A DNA stretch of 64,000 nucleotides from Paratrimastix pyriformis (GCA_027972325.1 JAPMOS010000061.1:1-64000), one strand, 5' to 3'; numbered from the stretch's first letter, positions 43,701-62,768 are shown. Made by a program: numbers and translations. The notes: a model not told the origin generated them from the sequence alone.

Positions 43701-46700
43701 TAGGATGGCGGGAAGAGCCCCGCCCGGCAGGGCTTCGAAGAAGTACCGTCGGGTCTGCGCCCACTCGCGCTCCTTGATGCCCGCGAGGCCGGAGCACTTG
43801 TGAACGAGCGCCTTTTGCTCCTTGGTGGCCTGCGGAAAGAACGGGTCAGGGCGTGGTGCGGGGTGTGTGAGTGGGAGAGCAACGAAGATCCTGCGCCCAT
43901 TCGCAACATTCGGGCGCCTCGCATATGAATGTCATGCCGGGAAGGAAAAGAAGAATTAGCACTTTGGTGCCTCTGAACGGTTTTTCTTCTTCGTGCGATC
44001 TCGGGTTGGACCTGTCGGCCATTTTTTCGTGCTTCCAGCTTCGGGTCCCTCGAGGCGCCAGTCGAGCCTTTTTCGCAGCGTTCGGCGAGAACGAACCGCA
44101 CGATGACGCAGGGGCGGCGGTGGATACCGGGGGAACCAGGAGTTCGGGCTGCACGGACCGCCCGGATGTGTTGGGCAAGCTCTGCCCTGCGCCGCGCCAT
44201 CCCATCGAGGAGGCCTTGGTAGAAGGCGTACCGGTCACGGGAGGCCTCGACGAACGGGGTGTGCGAGATGCTCCGCTCGAAGAGACCCGGGGGGAGGACC
44301 CCAGCCGGCCGATCCTCATTGGCCTCGCGCCGGAGGGGGCAGAGGAGCGCATTCGAGGCGGCAATCTGGTCCATGAAAACTACGAACGAGAAAGGGCGGA
44401 GAGGAGATTGAGGGCGAGCGGTGATGCGCCCCAGTGGGGAGGCGAAGAACGGCGCGGCGGCAGGGCTGGAGCGGGTCGAGAAGAGTGGGAGAGCGAGAAG
44501 GCATCCCGGAGGCGGAGGGCGAAAAACCGCCACAGCTGCGCACCTTGGTACCGCCGCTTGTCCAGGGCCCGAAGCTCCTCCCCAAAGTGGGCGACTTCCT
44601 CCATGTTCGTTGTGCGGAGGGTGCGCACGGCATCGTCGACGAGCCGCTCGCGCCGGCGGAACGTGTCCAGCAGCCGCGAGTTGGAGTAGGTCGCCGAGGG
44701 GTCCGTGGCGGCCCGGATGGCGGATGTGGGCTCGCCGGCCTTCAGCTGCCACGAGCAACGAGAAGGCGGGGAGGGCGGAGGCGTCGAATAAGGTGCGAAG
44801 AGACCGACTGACGTTCGCCGCACCCCCAACATGGTCGGAGGGTCGGTTGAAGATCCCCCACCGTGATGAGACCCAGACCCGGCCCGGGACATGAACAGCC
44901 AGCTGGGGGCGGGGCGTCATGGCCGCGAAAGCAGGCACAACAGCCCCGAGTCCACGGAAGGTGGGGGCCGACAGACCATCGACGCAGCCTGCTGCTGGGC
45001 GGCCAGGAAGACCTCCCCGGCCGTGTCCATGTACAGCTTGATGACCAGCAAATCCTTCAGATTCCGGCGGGCCTGCTGCTGCTCGGCCGTGCCCAGGACG
45101 ACCTGCCAGACGCTGATGGCCTTGGGGGGGACCAGGTGCACGAGGACGAAGGCCAGGATGGCGAAGAGGTCGATCCAGAACTGGCCGAAGTTGATCCACA
45201 CCTGGCCCGAGAAGACCGTCCAGAGGGTGTGGCGCGGCCGCTTGGCGGCGGTGATCAGGGACTTGTACAGGAGGAAGGCGCGGATCAGGGTCACGTTGAG
45301 GAAGACGAAGAGCGCCAGGGCGGGCAGATCAATCAGCGTCCAGACAAAGTGCCGGAGGACAGCGATGTAGCGAGGGCTGGGAAACAAAGAAGGGAAAAGG
45401 GAGCGAGAGAGAACTCGCGAATGAGATGTGGGGAGGGGGGGGGGGGAGGGGGGAGGGGGAGGGGAAGAAGGACGGAGGGGAGAGGAGTAGAGGACCCAGC
45501 GCCAGTGAGCTTGCACGTCTGGGAGTGGTCAGTATTCACGGTGCAGATCTCCACCCACATCGGGTAGGCGCGCCAGAGAGTCGCCGTGACGCAGGCGCCA
45601 ACGAGGACGAAGGGAAGGTCGACAAAGAGCAGGAAGAAGTGCTTGACCACGATGAGCCTGCCGAAGACGATGAGGATGCCAAAAAACCATGAGGATAGAA
45701 AAACCATGAGCAAGGGCGATGGCGGGGCGGCGGCGGGGGCGGAGGCGCGATGCGTGTGCGAATGGCGACCTTGGGCGCACCTCGGAGAACTCTTGGTGAG
45801 CATCGCGGCGGGCCTGGTTGTACGCGCGGAACTCCCGGACGGCGGCGTAACCGCGGTAGCCGGTCAGGGCGAGGACGAGAGCGAACGGGACGAAGACGAG
45901 GTCCAGCAGGAGCAAAGCCGTGTGCTTGAGCACGAGGAGTCGCCCGTGCAGGTTCCACGAGACGGATGCCGTATCTGGGGCCGCGACCGGGAGGGCCGGG
46001 GGTTGGTCGTCTCCGGGCGCAGGGGGCGCCGGCACGGGGGCCGCCCGGGCCTTCAAAAAGCGGCGGGCCTCGAGGATCAGAAGGACCAGCCGATACACGG
46101 TCGCCGTCAGGATGAGCAGCAGGACGATGATGGGCAGGTCCAGGAGGAAGTTGCCGAACTCCTGGAAGGGCAGAGCCAGGTAGCGCATCTTCCGGTACCT
46201 GCGGCCGCCCAGAAGTGCGCGTCAGAGAACGTTGGGTTTGGTGGTGTGGTGGCGAACGAGGGGGTGGGGGGGGGGGGGGGGGGGGGGATGACAGACCAAG
46301 GACCCGACTCTTCCCGCCAGGAGCGCCCGATGAGCCTGACGAGCCGGCAGGAGCGGACGAGGGTGCAGAGGACGAGGAGCGTGGCCAGGGCGAAGAAGAA
46401 GTCGAGGATGAGCAGCATGAACTGGAGTCCGATCTCCTCGCGATCGGCCCGGTTGTCGTGGGAGTGGTCTCCCCGGGCGCGGCGCGCCTGCACCACGGCG
46501 ACGACCCGGTAGGCTGTGGGCAGCATCAGGGCGAGCAGGACCAGGCACGGGATGTCGAGCAGCAGCTGGCCGGCGTTGTGGAAGATGGCGCCCCAGTAAG
46601 TGCCGTACTGCGACCGAGTGAACCTGACGTGGCTCTTCAGGTCCCGGATCAGGGCGGGCAGCCGCCAGATGGTCAACACGACGAAGGTGGCGCACAGGAA

Positions 46701-47950
46701 GGCGGCAATGTCAGCAAATATGCAGAAAAACTCGATCCAGAGAGCTAGGAGAATCGGGCGAGAAAGGCGTTTCGATGAAGAATGGGCTGTGGATTGTTTG
46801 CAACGGCAAGATTGGGGGGAACAAACGAAACATGTCTTACTTCCAACGCCCCGACCCGCGCATGATCCTCCACACCCACTGTCCGCCATCAGCCATGTCG
46901 GTGACCGCGGACCTCTGCGGTAGGAGTACGGATCGACACACAGGGCCAGGATGAGCGAGGGCACCCGCCAGATGGTGCAGAAGACGAGGGTGCCCGCGAA
47001 GAGGAAGGTGGGCACGTCCAGGCAGAGCGCCCCGAACTGCTCGAGGATGGGCTGATAGTAAGTGCCGTCGCTCGACCACTTGTAGGTCTCCTTGATGCGG
47101 ACAACGAGCCGGGGCTGACGGAGCGAAAGGGTCAAAGACGGGCAAGAACGTGCGGAAGAAGAGAGGGCGCCACAGACCAGACGCCAAACGGTCGCCACCA
47201 GACAGAGCAGAGCTGGGGTGATGCAGAAGATGTCGCCAAGCAGAATCCCAAACTGCCAATCGGGGTGGGTGGACGGCGGGTCGGATCGGGTGTCGGATCG
47301 GCGGCCAGACCTGCTTCCAGACTGGCCACCAGTAGCACCCAGTGTCGCTGCTCCAGTTCTTCTTGACGTGGCAGAAGAAAGGCACCACACGCCAGGGGCA
47401 CACGAGCACGAGAACCGCCGGCACCAAACTGAAGATGTCAACGATCAAAGCGCCGAGGTGTTTCCACACTGCGATCCGGATTTCTGGGCACCAGCTATTC
47501 GGAAAAGGCTCGACTCGGGCCAGTGAAAAACCCCCGCAGACATGCTATCAGAATCGCTGTCCCATGCCTCTTTCACCATCTCAACTGTACATGGGATGGT
47601 ACGCCACAGAGTGCCCATGACGATCCCTCCGGCGATGAAAGTGGGAATGTCAATTAAAATAATTCCGAGGTTTTGGACGCATGCCTTTCGAAAATTTGCT
47701 TGTGAACATTCGCGTGAAAGTTGACGGAAAAAAGGAAGCGCGCGATAGATGGAAGCGACATCAATCACGGCCAAAATAAAACAAATAAGGTCAACCGTCA
47801 CATCGAAGAGGAATTTCGCAACGGCGAAAGCGATTTCGCCGAAATCGGCCATTGTTCGGCGGCAACTGCGAGCCTGCGAGATTGGGTCAACCGCCCCCTT
47901 TGAGGTTGTCCTGCCGGAAGTGACGCCGGAAGTGACGGCGGAGGCCATTT
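40704..47950 (-). CDS. Giant multipass membrane protein with about 14 D-x-P...W/Y-R repeats
   Basis: Starts MASAVTSGVTSGRTTSKG at 47950. About 14 hydrophobic segments follow, mostly one per exon and each built on one plan: [L/I/V]-D-[I/L/V]-P, 12-18 apolar residues, then T-[L/I/V/A]-[W/Y]-R-[L/V/A]-P. Examples are LIDIPTFIAGGIVMGTLWRT (about 47640), LDVPTFLFAGTLVFCTIWRV (46990), ADIAAFLCATFVVLTIWRLP (46700), LDLPIIVLLLILTATVYRLV (46130), VDLPFVLVGACVTATLWRAY (45600) and IDLPALALFVFLNVTLIRAF (45290). A soluble helical linker follows (RRRERLVDDAVRTLRTTNME; RYAFYQGLLDGMARRRAELA). Then comes a conventional multipass region (42261-43850, about 8 TM), more TM segments to about 41850, and a cytosolic-looking tail ending VVGLLAANLTLE. 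Roughly 2000 residues. Repeat-per-exon layout suggests growth by exon duplication. Function unknown. It may be two genes, with a break near 43850-44900, though I see no start or stop forcing that. Confidence 0.6.
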
Positions 47951-48031
47951 GAGCTCGGCCTGTTGTCCAGGAGGGGAGCCGCAAATCTGACACTTTTGTT
48001 TTTTCCTACGATTTATACGGAGTCGCTACAT

Positions 48032-49071
48032 TTACTTCTCCCAGCGGCGCGACTCCATGCCCTGAGGAGGCGATGGCTTCACCCGCTTCTTGCCGACCTC
48101 GGACCAATTGGTGGAGAGAACCGTCCCGCCAGATTCGGTCTACCGAAGCGGATGAGCCAACAAAAGGATGGAAAGAACCCAAACGGACGAAGGACTTGAT
48201 CATGGCGCGACGGGTATCTTCGTCGGCATCCTTGTAGATGGTCTGGGGCCGGGTCGAAGATCCATTGAGCAAAGAGTGAGGGGGGGAAGGCAGACCCTGA
48301 AAAGATTGTTGAGGGATTCGTCTCCAGACAAGTTCTTCTTGTCCTCCGCAATCTCGCTGTCCAGAGAACGAGCCAACTGGTCCCAGTCCTTGTTCCCCTT
48401 GGACGAGGGGTACAGATGTTTGGGGTCTGGGGAAAGTGTGGAAGATGATCAGGAGACGGAGAAGACCAGACCTGCAACAGGAGCGGGGGCGGGCACCGGT
48501 GCAGGAGCAGCCGGAGCAGGAGCAGGGGCAACAGCAGGGGCAGATTCGGAAGGAGTCGTGGCGGTGGCGGTGGCGGTGGCGGTGGCGGTGGCATCTGTGG
48601 TAGCGGTTGCGGTTGTAGTGGTAGTGGCGGTGGTGGCCGAAGTGGCCGCGGTCGAAGAAGGAGTCATCCCACCCATATAGGCATCTGCGCGTTCCAGACG
48701 AGCCCAGTGAATCTGAAGAAAAATTGGTACGCTTCATGAATAACAAACAGACTGGCTCGCGCTTCTTCAAAGAGAGCTCCACCTTTGTTGAGAATACTGT
48801 CAGTCTTGATTCTTCGGGGATAATTGGGTGGCAGAGGTCCAGATCAAGGGAGAAAGAGGAGCCACTTGGAAGAGGGAACTCCAAAAATGCCTATGCGAAG
48901 TCAATCACGGAGGAAACAGAAGAAAAAGACCGTTTCAGCGGTAAACCGATGCTCGACTCGGTCGCGGATGACATTCTTCGCAAAAACAGAAATTGTCACG
49001 TACTGGGGATTTTGGAAGTAATCATAGCGAATCTTCGCGGGGGGGGCTGGTTCGGTTTTTGCTTCGGACAT
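48032..49071 (-). CDS. SGT1: SGT1 (suppressor of G2 allele of SKP1), CS plus SGS domains only
   Basis: HSP90/SKP1 co-chaperone. ATG at 49071 gives [20 protein letters not shown], the start of the CS (p23-like) domain, then [20 protein letters not shown]. After an intron come [20 protein letters not shown] and [20 protein letters not shown], both highly conserved. A low-complexity T/A-rich linker ([20 protein letters not shown]) follows. The SGS domain closes the protein: [64 protein letters not shown], then a near-canonical [12 protein letters not shown] end. About 260 residues. The TPR domain found at the N-terminus in plants and animals is absent, as in some protists. Confidence 0.95.
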
Positions 49072-49570
49072 ACCGGAAGAATAACCTCAGGACAGCCTCG
49101 CAAAGCTTTCTGTCATTTTTGTCCCTTTTTTCTCGACCAGCACAAGATGGAGAGCGACCCCAACGCCAAGATGGGCTAAAACGGTGAGTGGGGTAAACCT
49201 TTTCTTTTTGTCCCTTTTCTTGAAATGAATCCTCTTCTTTTCCTTTTGTATCGTTCTCCTCTTCCATCTCTTTCTTTCTTTCTTTCTTCCCTCACCCCTT
49301 TCATCGTTCTTCTCCGGCATTGCCCCATTGTCCCCGGGCCAACACGTTTTCCCCCTTTTTCTTGAAATGAATCCTCTTATTCTATCGTTCTCCTCTTCCC
49401 TTTCATCGTTCTTCTCCGGCAATTGCCCCATCGTCCCACCTAAAAGGAGGTTCTAATTTCAAGTAAGGGACAAGTGAAAGGTCTGCTCCCATATATACCA
49501 TTCTGGGCTGCGGGGATAACGGCGGTCGATGGCTGTGGCATTCGTTGTCAATCGGAACAGGTCAAGACTA
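49072..49570. other. Intergenic, pyrimidine-rich with a local duplication
   Basis: TTTTCTTGAAATGAATCCTC occurs at about 49212 and 49360. CCCTTTCATCGTTCTTCTCC occurs at about 49297 and 49398. Together they mark two imperfect 100-150-bp direct copies. No gene seen. Confidence 0.6.
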
Positions 49571-56245
<6,675 letters not shown>

Positions 56246-56408
56246 GTCAGCACGGCATAAATTCTCTCACTCGGGCTCTCGATACAAATTCTAACTTTTC
56301 AAAAAAAGGGGACGGTTTGATCGATGGACTCTGATTGGCAATCAAATGAGACTCCGACCAGCGGTCGCTGGATTCGCCCAAGTTTTTTCCCTTCGACTCC
56401 CCTTGCCA
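56246..56408. promoter_or_regulatory. Shared upstream region of EFL1 (minus) and the plus-strand gene at 56409
   Basis: 163 bp between divergent starts. No clear motif. Confidence 0.4.
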
Positions 56409-57365
56409 ATGTCTGGCGATTTCGAAGATTCACCGGCTGACCTGCCTTTTAGCCTTCCCCAGCTCCTGCCTCTCACCCAGCCCCTGTAGCTCCTGCACCC
56501 GTACCCGCGCATGTCCCTGTCCAGACACAAGCGACGGCACCGAGCCCATCCGCCCCCCTTCCTGGCCTCTCTTCTCCTCAAAGGCCACGCACTGCACGCC
56601 ACGTTTCTTCGCGGAACCCGATCACAGATGGTCTGCTCTTTGGGAGGCTCACTAAATTTTTGGTTTATTTTTGCGCTTCGTTCGACCCTTCAGGCGAGGA
56701 GATTCACTGCATGAAGCGGCGGGGCAATTATCCGGCCCTTTCCTCCAGTTTTTCCGGGTCGCATATTTTTATGGCACCCGCGGCATCTCCGACGGAGCGT
56801 CCCGGGAAAACCTGTCTGTCCTCGTGATCCAGTTTTTCTGGGTTTTTTCACGCGGGCGGGACTGCATCTTTTTTTCCCCGCTCTGGGTTGCACAAACAGT
56901 CTCGCCACAACGTTCTCGGCAACGCACATCCCTCATCCCCACGGCAGAACCGGTTGCGTTCCGGTCTCCTGTCCGCGCATGCCCATCCCAGTACCGCGAT
57001 GTCCTGGAGTATGCCCATGCCGGACGGCTGACCCAACCCCTGTCGGAGGTGGTCTGTCGCACTGCCACACCACCCGTGTCGACCTACCCCCCCTGAACCC
57101 CTGCAGTACGCCGGAATGCGGAGCGCTCGAACGCAGCGCGAGGACAGCATCCGCCGGGCCACGCAGGAAGAGTTCGCCAAGAACCACCAGCTCTCCGCCC
57201 TCTACCGGTCTGTCGGGCCCACCTCCCGCCCCCGCCGTCCAACAACCCGCTTGCCTTTTCGCCTGCAGTGCCCGGGCCGAGACTTCCAGCGCCGCCCTCC
57301 GGGTCTTCCTGTACGATGCCAAGCCAGAGCCCGCGAGCACGTCGCCCCCTTCCGGAACGTCATAA
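56409..57365 (+). CDS. Unrecognised small host gene with a disordered N-terminus
   Basis: ATG at 56409 opens MSGDFEDSPADLPFSLPQ. A spliced reading continues with PAHVPVQTQATAPSPSAP, VSSRNPITDG, then EEIHCMKRRGNYPALSSSFS. After a long intron (about 56760-56900) and another segment, the 3' exons read GMRSARTQREDSIRRATQEE, FAKNHQLSALYR and ARAETSSAALRVFLYDAKPE, ending at 57365. Introns again begin GTCTG or GTCGC. The RNPI(T/S)xGEE phrase occurs in several cilia- and microtubule-associated proteins, but I cannot assign a family. Confidence 0.5.
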
Positions 57366-57623
57366 CCCTCACATGGCACCAGTCCTCCCCCCCACCCCTC
57401 CCCACCCCTCCCCTCCCCTCTCCTCCCCCTCTCCTCCCTCCCTCCCCTCAGTATGTCTTATTATGCTTGTTTGGGCGGCGTGTGCTGACCGACATGTGAT
57501 CGGCCGCGCTCCGGATTCGAACGTCGGGGGAAGAGGGAGGAGAAGGGGAAAAAGAAGGGAAGAGGGGAGATAAGGACAAGGAGTGTATAGGAGGAGCAGG
57601 AGCAGGAGGGGGGTACTCGGCCG
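57366..57623. other. Pyrimidine/purine-rich spacer between convergent genes
   Basis: C/T-rich (57385-57460) and G/A-rich (57525-57615) tracts. No gene. Confidence 0.6.
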
Positions 57624-60600
57624 TCACCCCGTCACGGCTGCCCCTGCTTGAGGATTTGGTGGGGGCGCCTCGAGGTCGGCGTCCGGTCTGTCCTCCGAGA
57701 CGGCATGGAGGCTGATCGTGGCGGGGGATCGGCCCGAGCGGACCGAACTGGGGCCTGAGGGCAGATGGGTGGCCTCCCCAAAGTAGGGTCCGGGGGTGCC
57801 CGTCACGCCCACAGACTCGGTGACTGCGGTTGGTTCAGCGAGAGACACAAAAACAGGATGAATGCACGGCGCCAGACCACATGAGGTCTGTATGGGAGGC
57901 TGGAAGAGGGAAGGGAGAATGCTGCGGACCGGCGCTGGTCACTGACTCGGCCGCGCTGAGCAGTGGCGCGTCGGTGACGAGGGGTTTGCCGGGCCGCACC
58001 AGCAGCGGCAGGATGTAGCGCGACCCGCCGCGACCGGGCTGCTGGGTCGGGGCGCCGCCAGGAAGCGCGGGGGGTCCCTCCAGCGGCAGCGAGGGTGGGT
58101 GGGGCAGGGCCGAGATCGAGCCCACAGAGGTCATCCCAACCGTGGTCATGCCCCAGGTGTGAGGCTGGTCGGGGGCCGAGACTGAGGTGAGGATGGACCG
58201 GTGGGTGCTGGGCTGCACGGTGGGGTTCGAGGGGAACTCGCTGGAGAAGAGGAAGGAGGAAACCGGGAAGGAGGTCTGCGAGGGCGAGGTGGCGGTCTCG
58301 GTGGTCGTGCGGGTCTGCTCGTCTTCACCCCGCCCGCCGTTGGTGGTCGACAGGGGCGAGGAGGAGATGGACGGGGACATTGTCGGTTGGGGGGGTGGTG
58401 ATAAAGGCCCGCGGGGAGCCGGGGGGACCTGGCCGAACGAGGAGGTGGTTCGCGAGGTTCGCCGGCCCTCGGTGGGGGCGCCCTCGCTGATCCGCAAGGG
58501 GAAGAGCACGTCTCCGCCACCGTCGTCTGACTCGACCCCCGACACCACCCGGCTGACGGCTGGGGGCGAATGACAGGACAGCGGGGTGGGCATCATCATC
58601 TCCTCCGAACCCCGGGGAACGGGTGGAGGCGGGCGCACCAAGTCCGGGCCGCCACCCGGGTAGGCATGCGAGGGGCTGGTGCGGCCCCAGATCTGTCGGA
58701 CGATTCGGGCGCGGCGCACGCGGGGCGAGCGGGCCGGCTTGCTGGACAGGTGCCCGGGCATGGAGAGGACGGCCAGGTCGTGGGGCGACGGGGGCCGCGG
58801 GACGACCCCGCGCTTCAAGGCGGCGCTGTCGGTCCACAGGAGCGAGGGCACCAGGGGCGGCGGGTCCGGCCTGGCGCACGGGTGAGCGGTGGGCACCAAG
58901 CCGGCGACGGGGGTGACAGGGTCCGAGGGCAGGCTTCCGAAGGGCCGCTGGCGGGTGTTCACCAGCAAGATGTCCAGCCCATCGTATGGCGACTCCTGGA
59001 GCGGCAGGCGAGGCGGGGAGCCGTAGAAGGCCGTGGCCGCGGGGGCGCTCCGGAGGCGGAGAGGCGCGGTGGAGGAGAGAATGGCACTCGGCAGGGAGGG
59101 AGCCACCACTGCGGCGGGGCCGCACAGATCGGGGTTGGGCGGCTTCAGCTGGCAGGCGACCGAGACAATGGTGCGGGCCTTCTCGGTGAAGGCCTGGGCG
59201 AGGGGCGGCAGGGTGAAGGTCGCCTGCCGTCACGACGCATCAGTAGGCGGGCGGGAGGAAAAAAGAATTGAGAGAGGAAGGGAAAGAGGCAGGAGGAGAG
59301 ATGAGGAGCACCCGCGAACCTTCGCCTGCGAGACTGGCCGGGGCGGGGATTTGCGCGTCTTCACTGCCCCGCTCCGAAGCCGCAAGGACTCGCCTGGGAT
59401 CTCTTCCGCCCGGCTGCGCCGGACCCCCGGAATTGGTGGGGAGTCTCCGTCGGCCCTGGGGCTCGTGGCGGCATCGGGTTTGGCTGCGGGCGGTTGGCCG
59501 GGTCCGCGTGACGAGAGCGGGCTCTCGGAGTGCGAATCTTCCGAGAGTTCCCGAGTTCGGGCCCTGTACTCGGTGTACCTCCGACTAGGGGTGTGTGCGG
59601 TGTTGCGCGTGCGTGTGTGTGTCGAGTTGGCGGCAGCGGTGGGGCAATGGCGAGGGCATGACATGGAGAGCCGAGTGGGAGGCCAGTGGGCGAACAGACG
59701 ATCTCCTCCAGGCCTTCTGGATGACGGTGGCCGCCTCGTTTTCGGCCGAGAGTTGGGCGGCCATCTTTCGGGCGGCCTTCCTGGCCACCGAGACTTGTTG
59801 CATGTGCTGCCGAAGAACAGGTCAGATCAAGTGGCCACGTCATAGAGCATCAGACAGACCACTTGGCGGCGGGCATTCAAGACGCGCTCCCGTTCTGCAC
59901 GGACCGCGTCCGCGGTCAGTCGTTCCTTCTCCTCTTCGTACATCGCCCGGAGCTGGCCGGGGGACCGAGGCAGAGACGCCAGTGGGCGGTGAGCGTGATG
60001 ACGCCTCGGCACAGCGCATGCAAACAGAACAACGCAGGACGAGGGACGCGAACCTTTCTTTTGGCCCTTGCACGCAATTCATCGGTGGTCAGGTCATCGG
60101 CATGCTCCAGGTCGTAGGCCCGGAAGTAGTCCTGACGGGTGTACAAGGGCACCCCAATCGAGCGAATGAGCAAAGCCAAGAATACTTGAGGAGCGAGCCG
60201 ACCTTGAGAACGACGTCGAGATGGGCCGCCTTCTCACGCTCGACGGCCAGGAAATAATCGTCGCTCTGGAGGACCAGCAGGTGTGGCGGAGTGACGGAAG
60301 AGCGCCAATTGGACAGACCTTCTCCTGGGATTGGCGCATTTCGTGCAAGAGGGCAACACCGCGGTGATAGCTGCTTCGTGGTGTGGCGAGGGTCTTACTT
60401 TGAGCCGAGGCAATCGTGGCCAGCAGCCGAATGGGGTCTGGGGTGAATTGGGGGTGAATTGGGGGTGGTGGGGGTGAATTGGGGGTGAATTGGGGTGGTG
60501 GGGGTTGGGGGTGGTGGGGGTGAATTGGGGGTGAATTGGGGGGTGAATTGGGGGGTGAATTGGGGGGTGAATTGGGGGTGAAATTGGGGGTTGGGGTGAA

Positions 60601-62768
60601 TTGGGGTGAATGGGGGTGAATGGGGGTGGTTGGGGTGAATTGGGGTGAATTGGGGTGAATGGGGGTGGTGGGGTGAATGGGGGTGGTGGGGGTGAATGGG
60701 GTGAATGGGGGAATGGGGGTGAATGGGGGTGAATGGGGGTGAATGGGGGTGAATGGGGGTGAAATGTGGGGGTGAATTGGGGTGAATGGGGTGGTGGGGT
60801 TGGGGGTGAATGGGGGTGAATTGGGGGTGGTGGGGGTGAATGGGGGTGAATGGGGTGAATTGGGGTGAATGGGGGTGAATGGGGGTGAATGGGGGTGGTG
60901 GGGGTGAATGGGGGTGGTGGGGGTGAATTGGGGTGGTGGGGGTGGTGGGGTGAATGGGGGTGAATTGGGGTGGTGGGGTGAATGGGGGTGAATTGGGGGT
61001 GAATTGGGGTGGTGGGGGTGAATTGGGGTGAATTGGGGTGGTGGGGTGAATTGGGGGTGAATTGGGGGTGGTGGGGTGGTGGGGGTGGGGGTGGTGGGGG
61101 TGAATTGGGGGGTGAATTGGGGGTGGGGTGAATTGGGGTGAATTGGGGTGGTGGGGTGAATTGGGGGTGATGGGGTGAATTGGGGTGAATTGGGGTGGTG
61201 GGGTGAATTGGGGTGAATTGGGGTGAATTGGGGTGGTGGGGTGAATTGGGGGTGGGGGGTGGTGGGGGTGGTGCGGGGTGATGTGGGGTGATGTTGGGTG
61301 AGGGTGATGTTAGGTGATGTTAGGTGATGTTAGGTGATGTGGGGTTGCTGTGGAGTGATGTGGAAGTGATGTGGAGTGATTTGGGGTGATTTGGGGTGAT
61401 TTGGGCGGAAGGGGGGGGGGGGGGGGGGGGGGGGGACAGGCGGGCAGAAAGGTGCAAAAAAAGGCGAGGTGCGCGATGAAAACTGTCATACGGAGGAGGT
61501 TCGGATCAACAGACTGTTCAGCATCTTGATGGAGGGCGGCCGTTTGAAGTGCTTCAGGTAGATGGAGTACGCGGAGAGAGGAAGCACGGGGCTGCGAGCG
61601 AGAAAACAAGGTGATGACGAGGGCGGTATGTGAGCACGTCGGAGAGCTGAGTCAGGCGAGGAGACACGCGGGCGCACAGGTTTTGAACAAAAAAAACGGA
61701 GAAGTCGTCGGCGACGGACAGGACTGCATCCTTGTGGGCGGCCGGGTTGCCCAGGTTGGGGTTGACCCAATAGGGCTTCTCCGGCTCGTCGCCAGCTTCT
61801 CCAGTTTGGGTGCCGGCAGTGCTCCCCGGGCCCGGGGCCGGGGCCGGGGTTGTCCGGGAAGCGCATGTGGCAGAGAGGCCATGAGGGTGGGACGGGGACG
61901 CGGATGGAGAATCGAAGCGCTTGGGGCTTCGCTCAGGCGAGTAGCCCCTGAGAAGGAAATGAAAGAGGAAGACGTCGAGAGTGATCGGCAAGGTGACTGT
62001 CTGTGCCTGTGTGCCTGTGTGTGTGGAGAAAAGGGACTGATTGTGCCTGTGTGCCTGTGTGCCTGTGTGCCTGTGTGCCTGTGTGCCTGTGTCTGTGGCT
62101 GTGCGTGTGTGTGTGTGTGTGTGTGTGGGGGCAGATGGGAATGGAGGCGGCGCCGTCACCGACCGGGCGAGGTAATAAGGTTCCGCGGAGACAGCTCGTC
62201 TGTGCGCAGGGGTCCTCGCAGGTGACTGGAGGAGATCGCGGCCATGCTGGGTGCAGGATTCCCTCAAGCCGGTCTCGCGGGAATTCGGGGCACTGGGCCG
62301 CCCGACCCGACGATCAGCGGTGCCATCTTTGGCCTCGTCCTCGCACTCTGCGAGCTCAGGGGGCCCCCCGAGCGGCGTCGGTGCATTGGAGTAACGTCTT
62401 CGATGCTGCTGTGGGATCTCGGCTCCGGTGCCGCCAAGGTCCGAGTCGATCGAGGGGGCAGAGGAAAGGGCAATCGAGGGTTGGCGCCGGTGGCGAAATT
62501 GGGGAAGGGGTATCTGTGAGTCCCCGGTATCGCTGCCTCCCTCGTCCCGGGGGGGTGGGCTGGTGAGCGATTGAGCGACGACGGATGTGATGGACATTTG
62601 GCGCCTGTGGCGCGGGATGGGCTCGGAAGGGTCGTGGCCGAACGAGTCATCAACTCGGGACGGACGGCGGCTCAGGTAGGGCGGTTGGTGGGGGTGGTGG
62701 GAGGGTTGAGTAGAGAGACTCCGCATAGACGGAAGTCCGCGAGTGATGTGTGGGGGTTTTGGTGCCAC
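57624..62768 (-). CDS. Large IQ-motif, coiled-coil and disordered protein
   Basis: N-terminal exon (62768-62130): disordered, with repeated basic-Ser phrases RHRRQMSITSV, RHRRQPSIALS, RRRYSNAPT and HRRAVSAEP, likely basophilic-kinase sites. Then come SPERSPKRFDSPSASPSHPH, LKHFKRPPSIKMLNSLLIRT and, after the 1-kb minisatellite intron, TLATPRSSYHRGVALLHEMR. The middle is coiled coil: QSDDYFLAVEREKAAHLDVV, DYFRAYDLEHADDLTTDELR and LRAMYEEEKERLTADAVRAE. An IQ motif follows (ENEAATVIQKAWR), so calmodulin or a light chain may bind. The C-terminal third (59230-57624) is Ser/Pro-rich disordered. The whole is about 1200 residues. Architecture suggests a cytoskeletal or centrosomal scaffold, but no family is recognised. 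The start ATG is uncertain and could lie upstream. Confidence 0.55.
60430..61437. repeat. 1-kb GGGGTGAATT minisatellite ending in poly-G
   Basis: More than 80 degenerate copies of a 9-12-bp unit (GGGGGTGAAT / GGGGTGAATT / GGTGGTGG) fill 60430-61400. A G run follows at about 61411-61435. It lies between exons of the IQ-motif gene, so it is intronic. Confidence 0.95.
62049..62127. repeat. (GTGCCT)n and (GT)n in an intron of the IQ-motif gene
   Basis: About eight GTGCCT units (62046-62093), then a (GT)n run (62105-62128). Confidence 0.9.
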
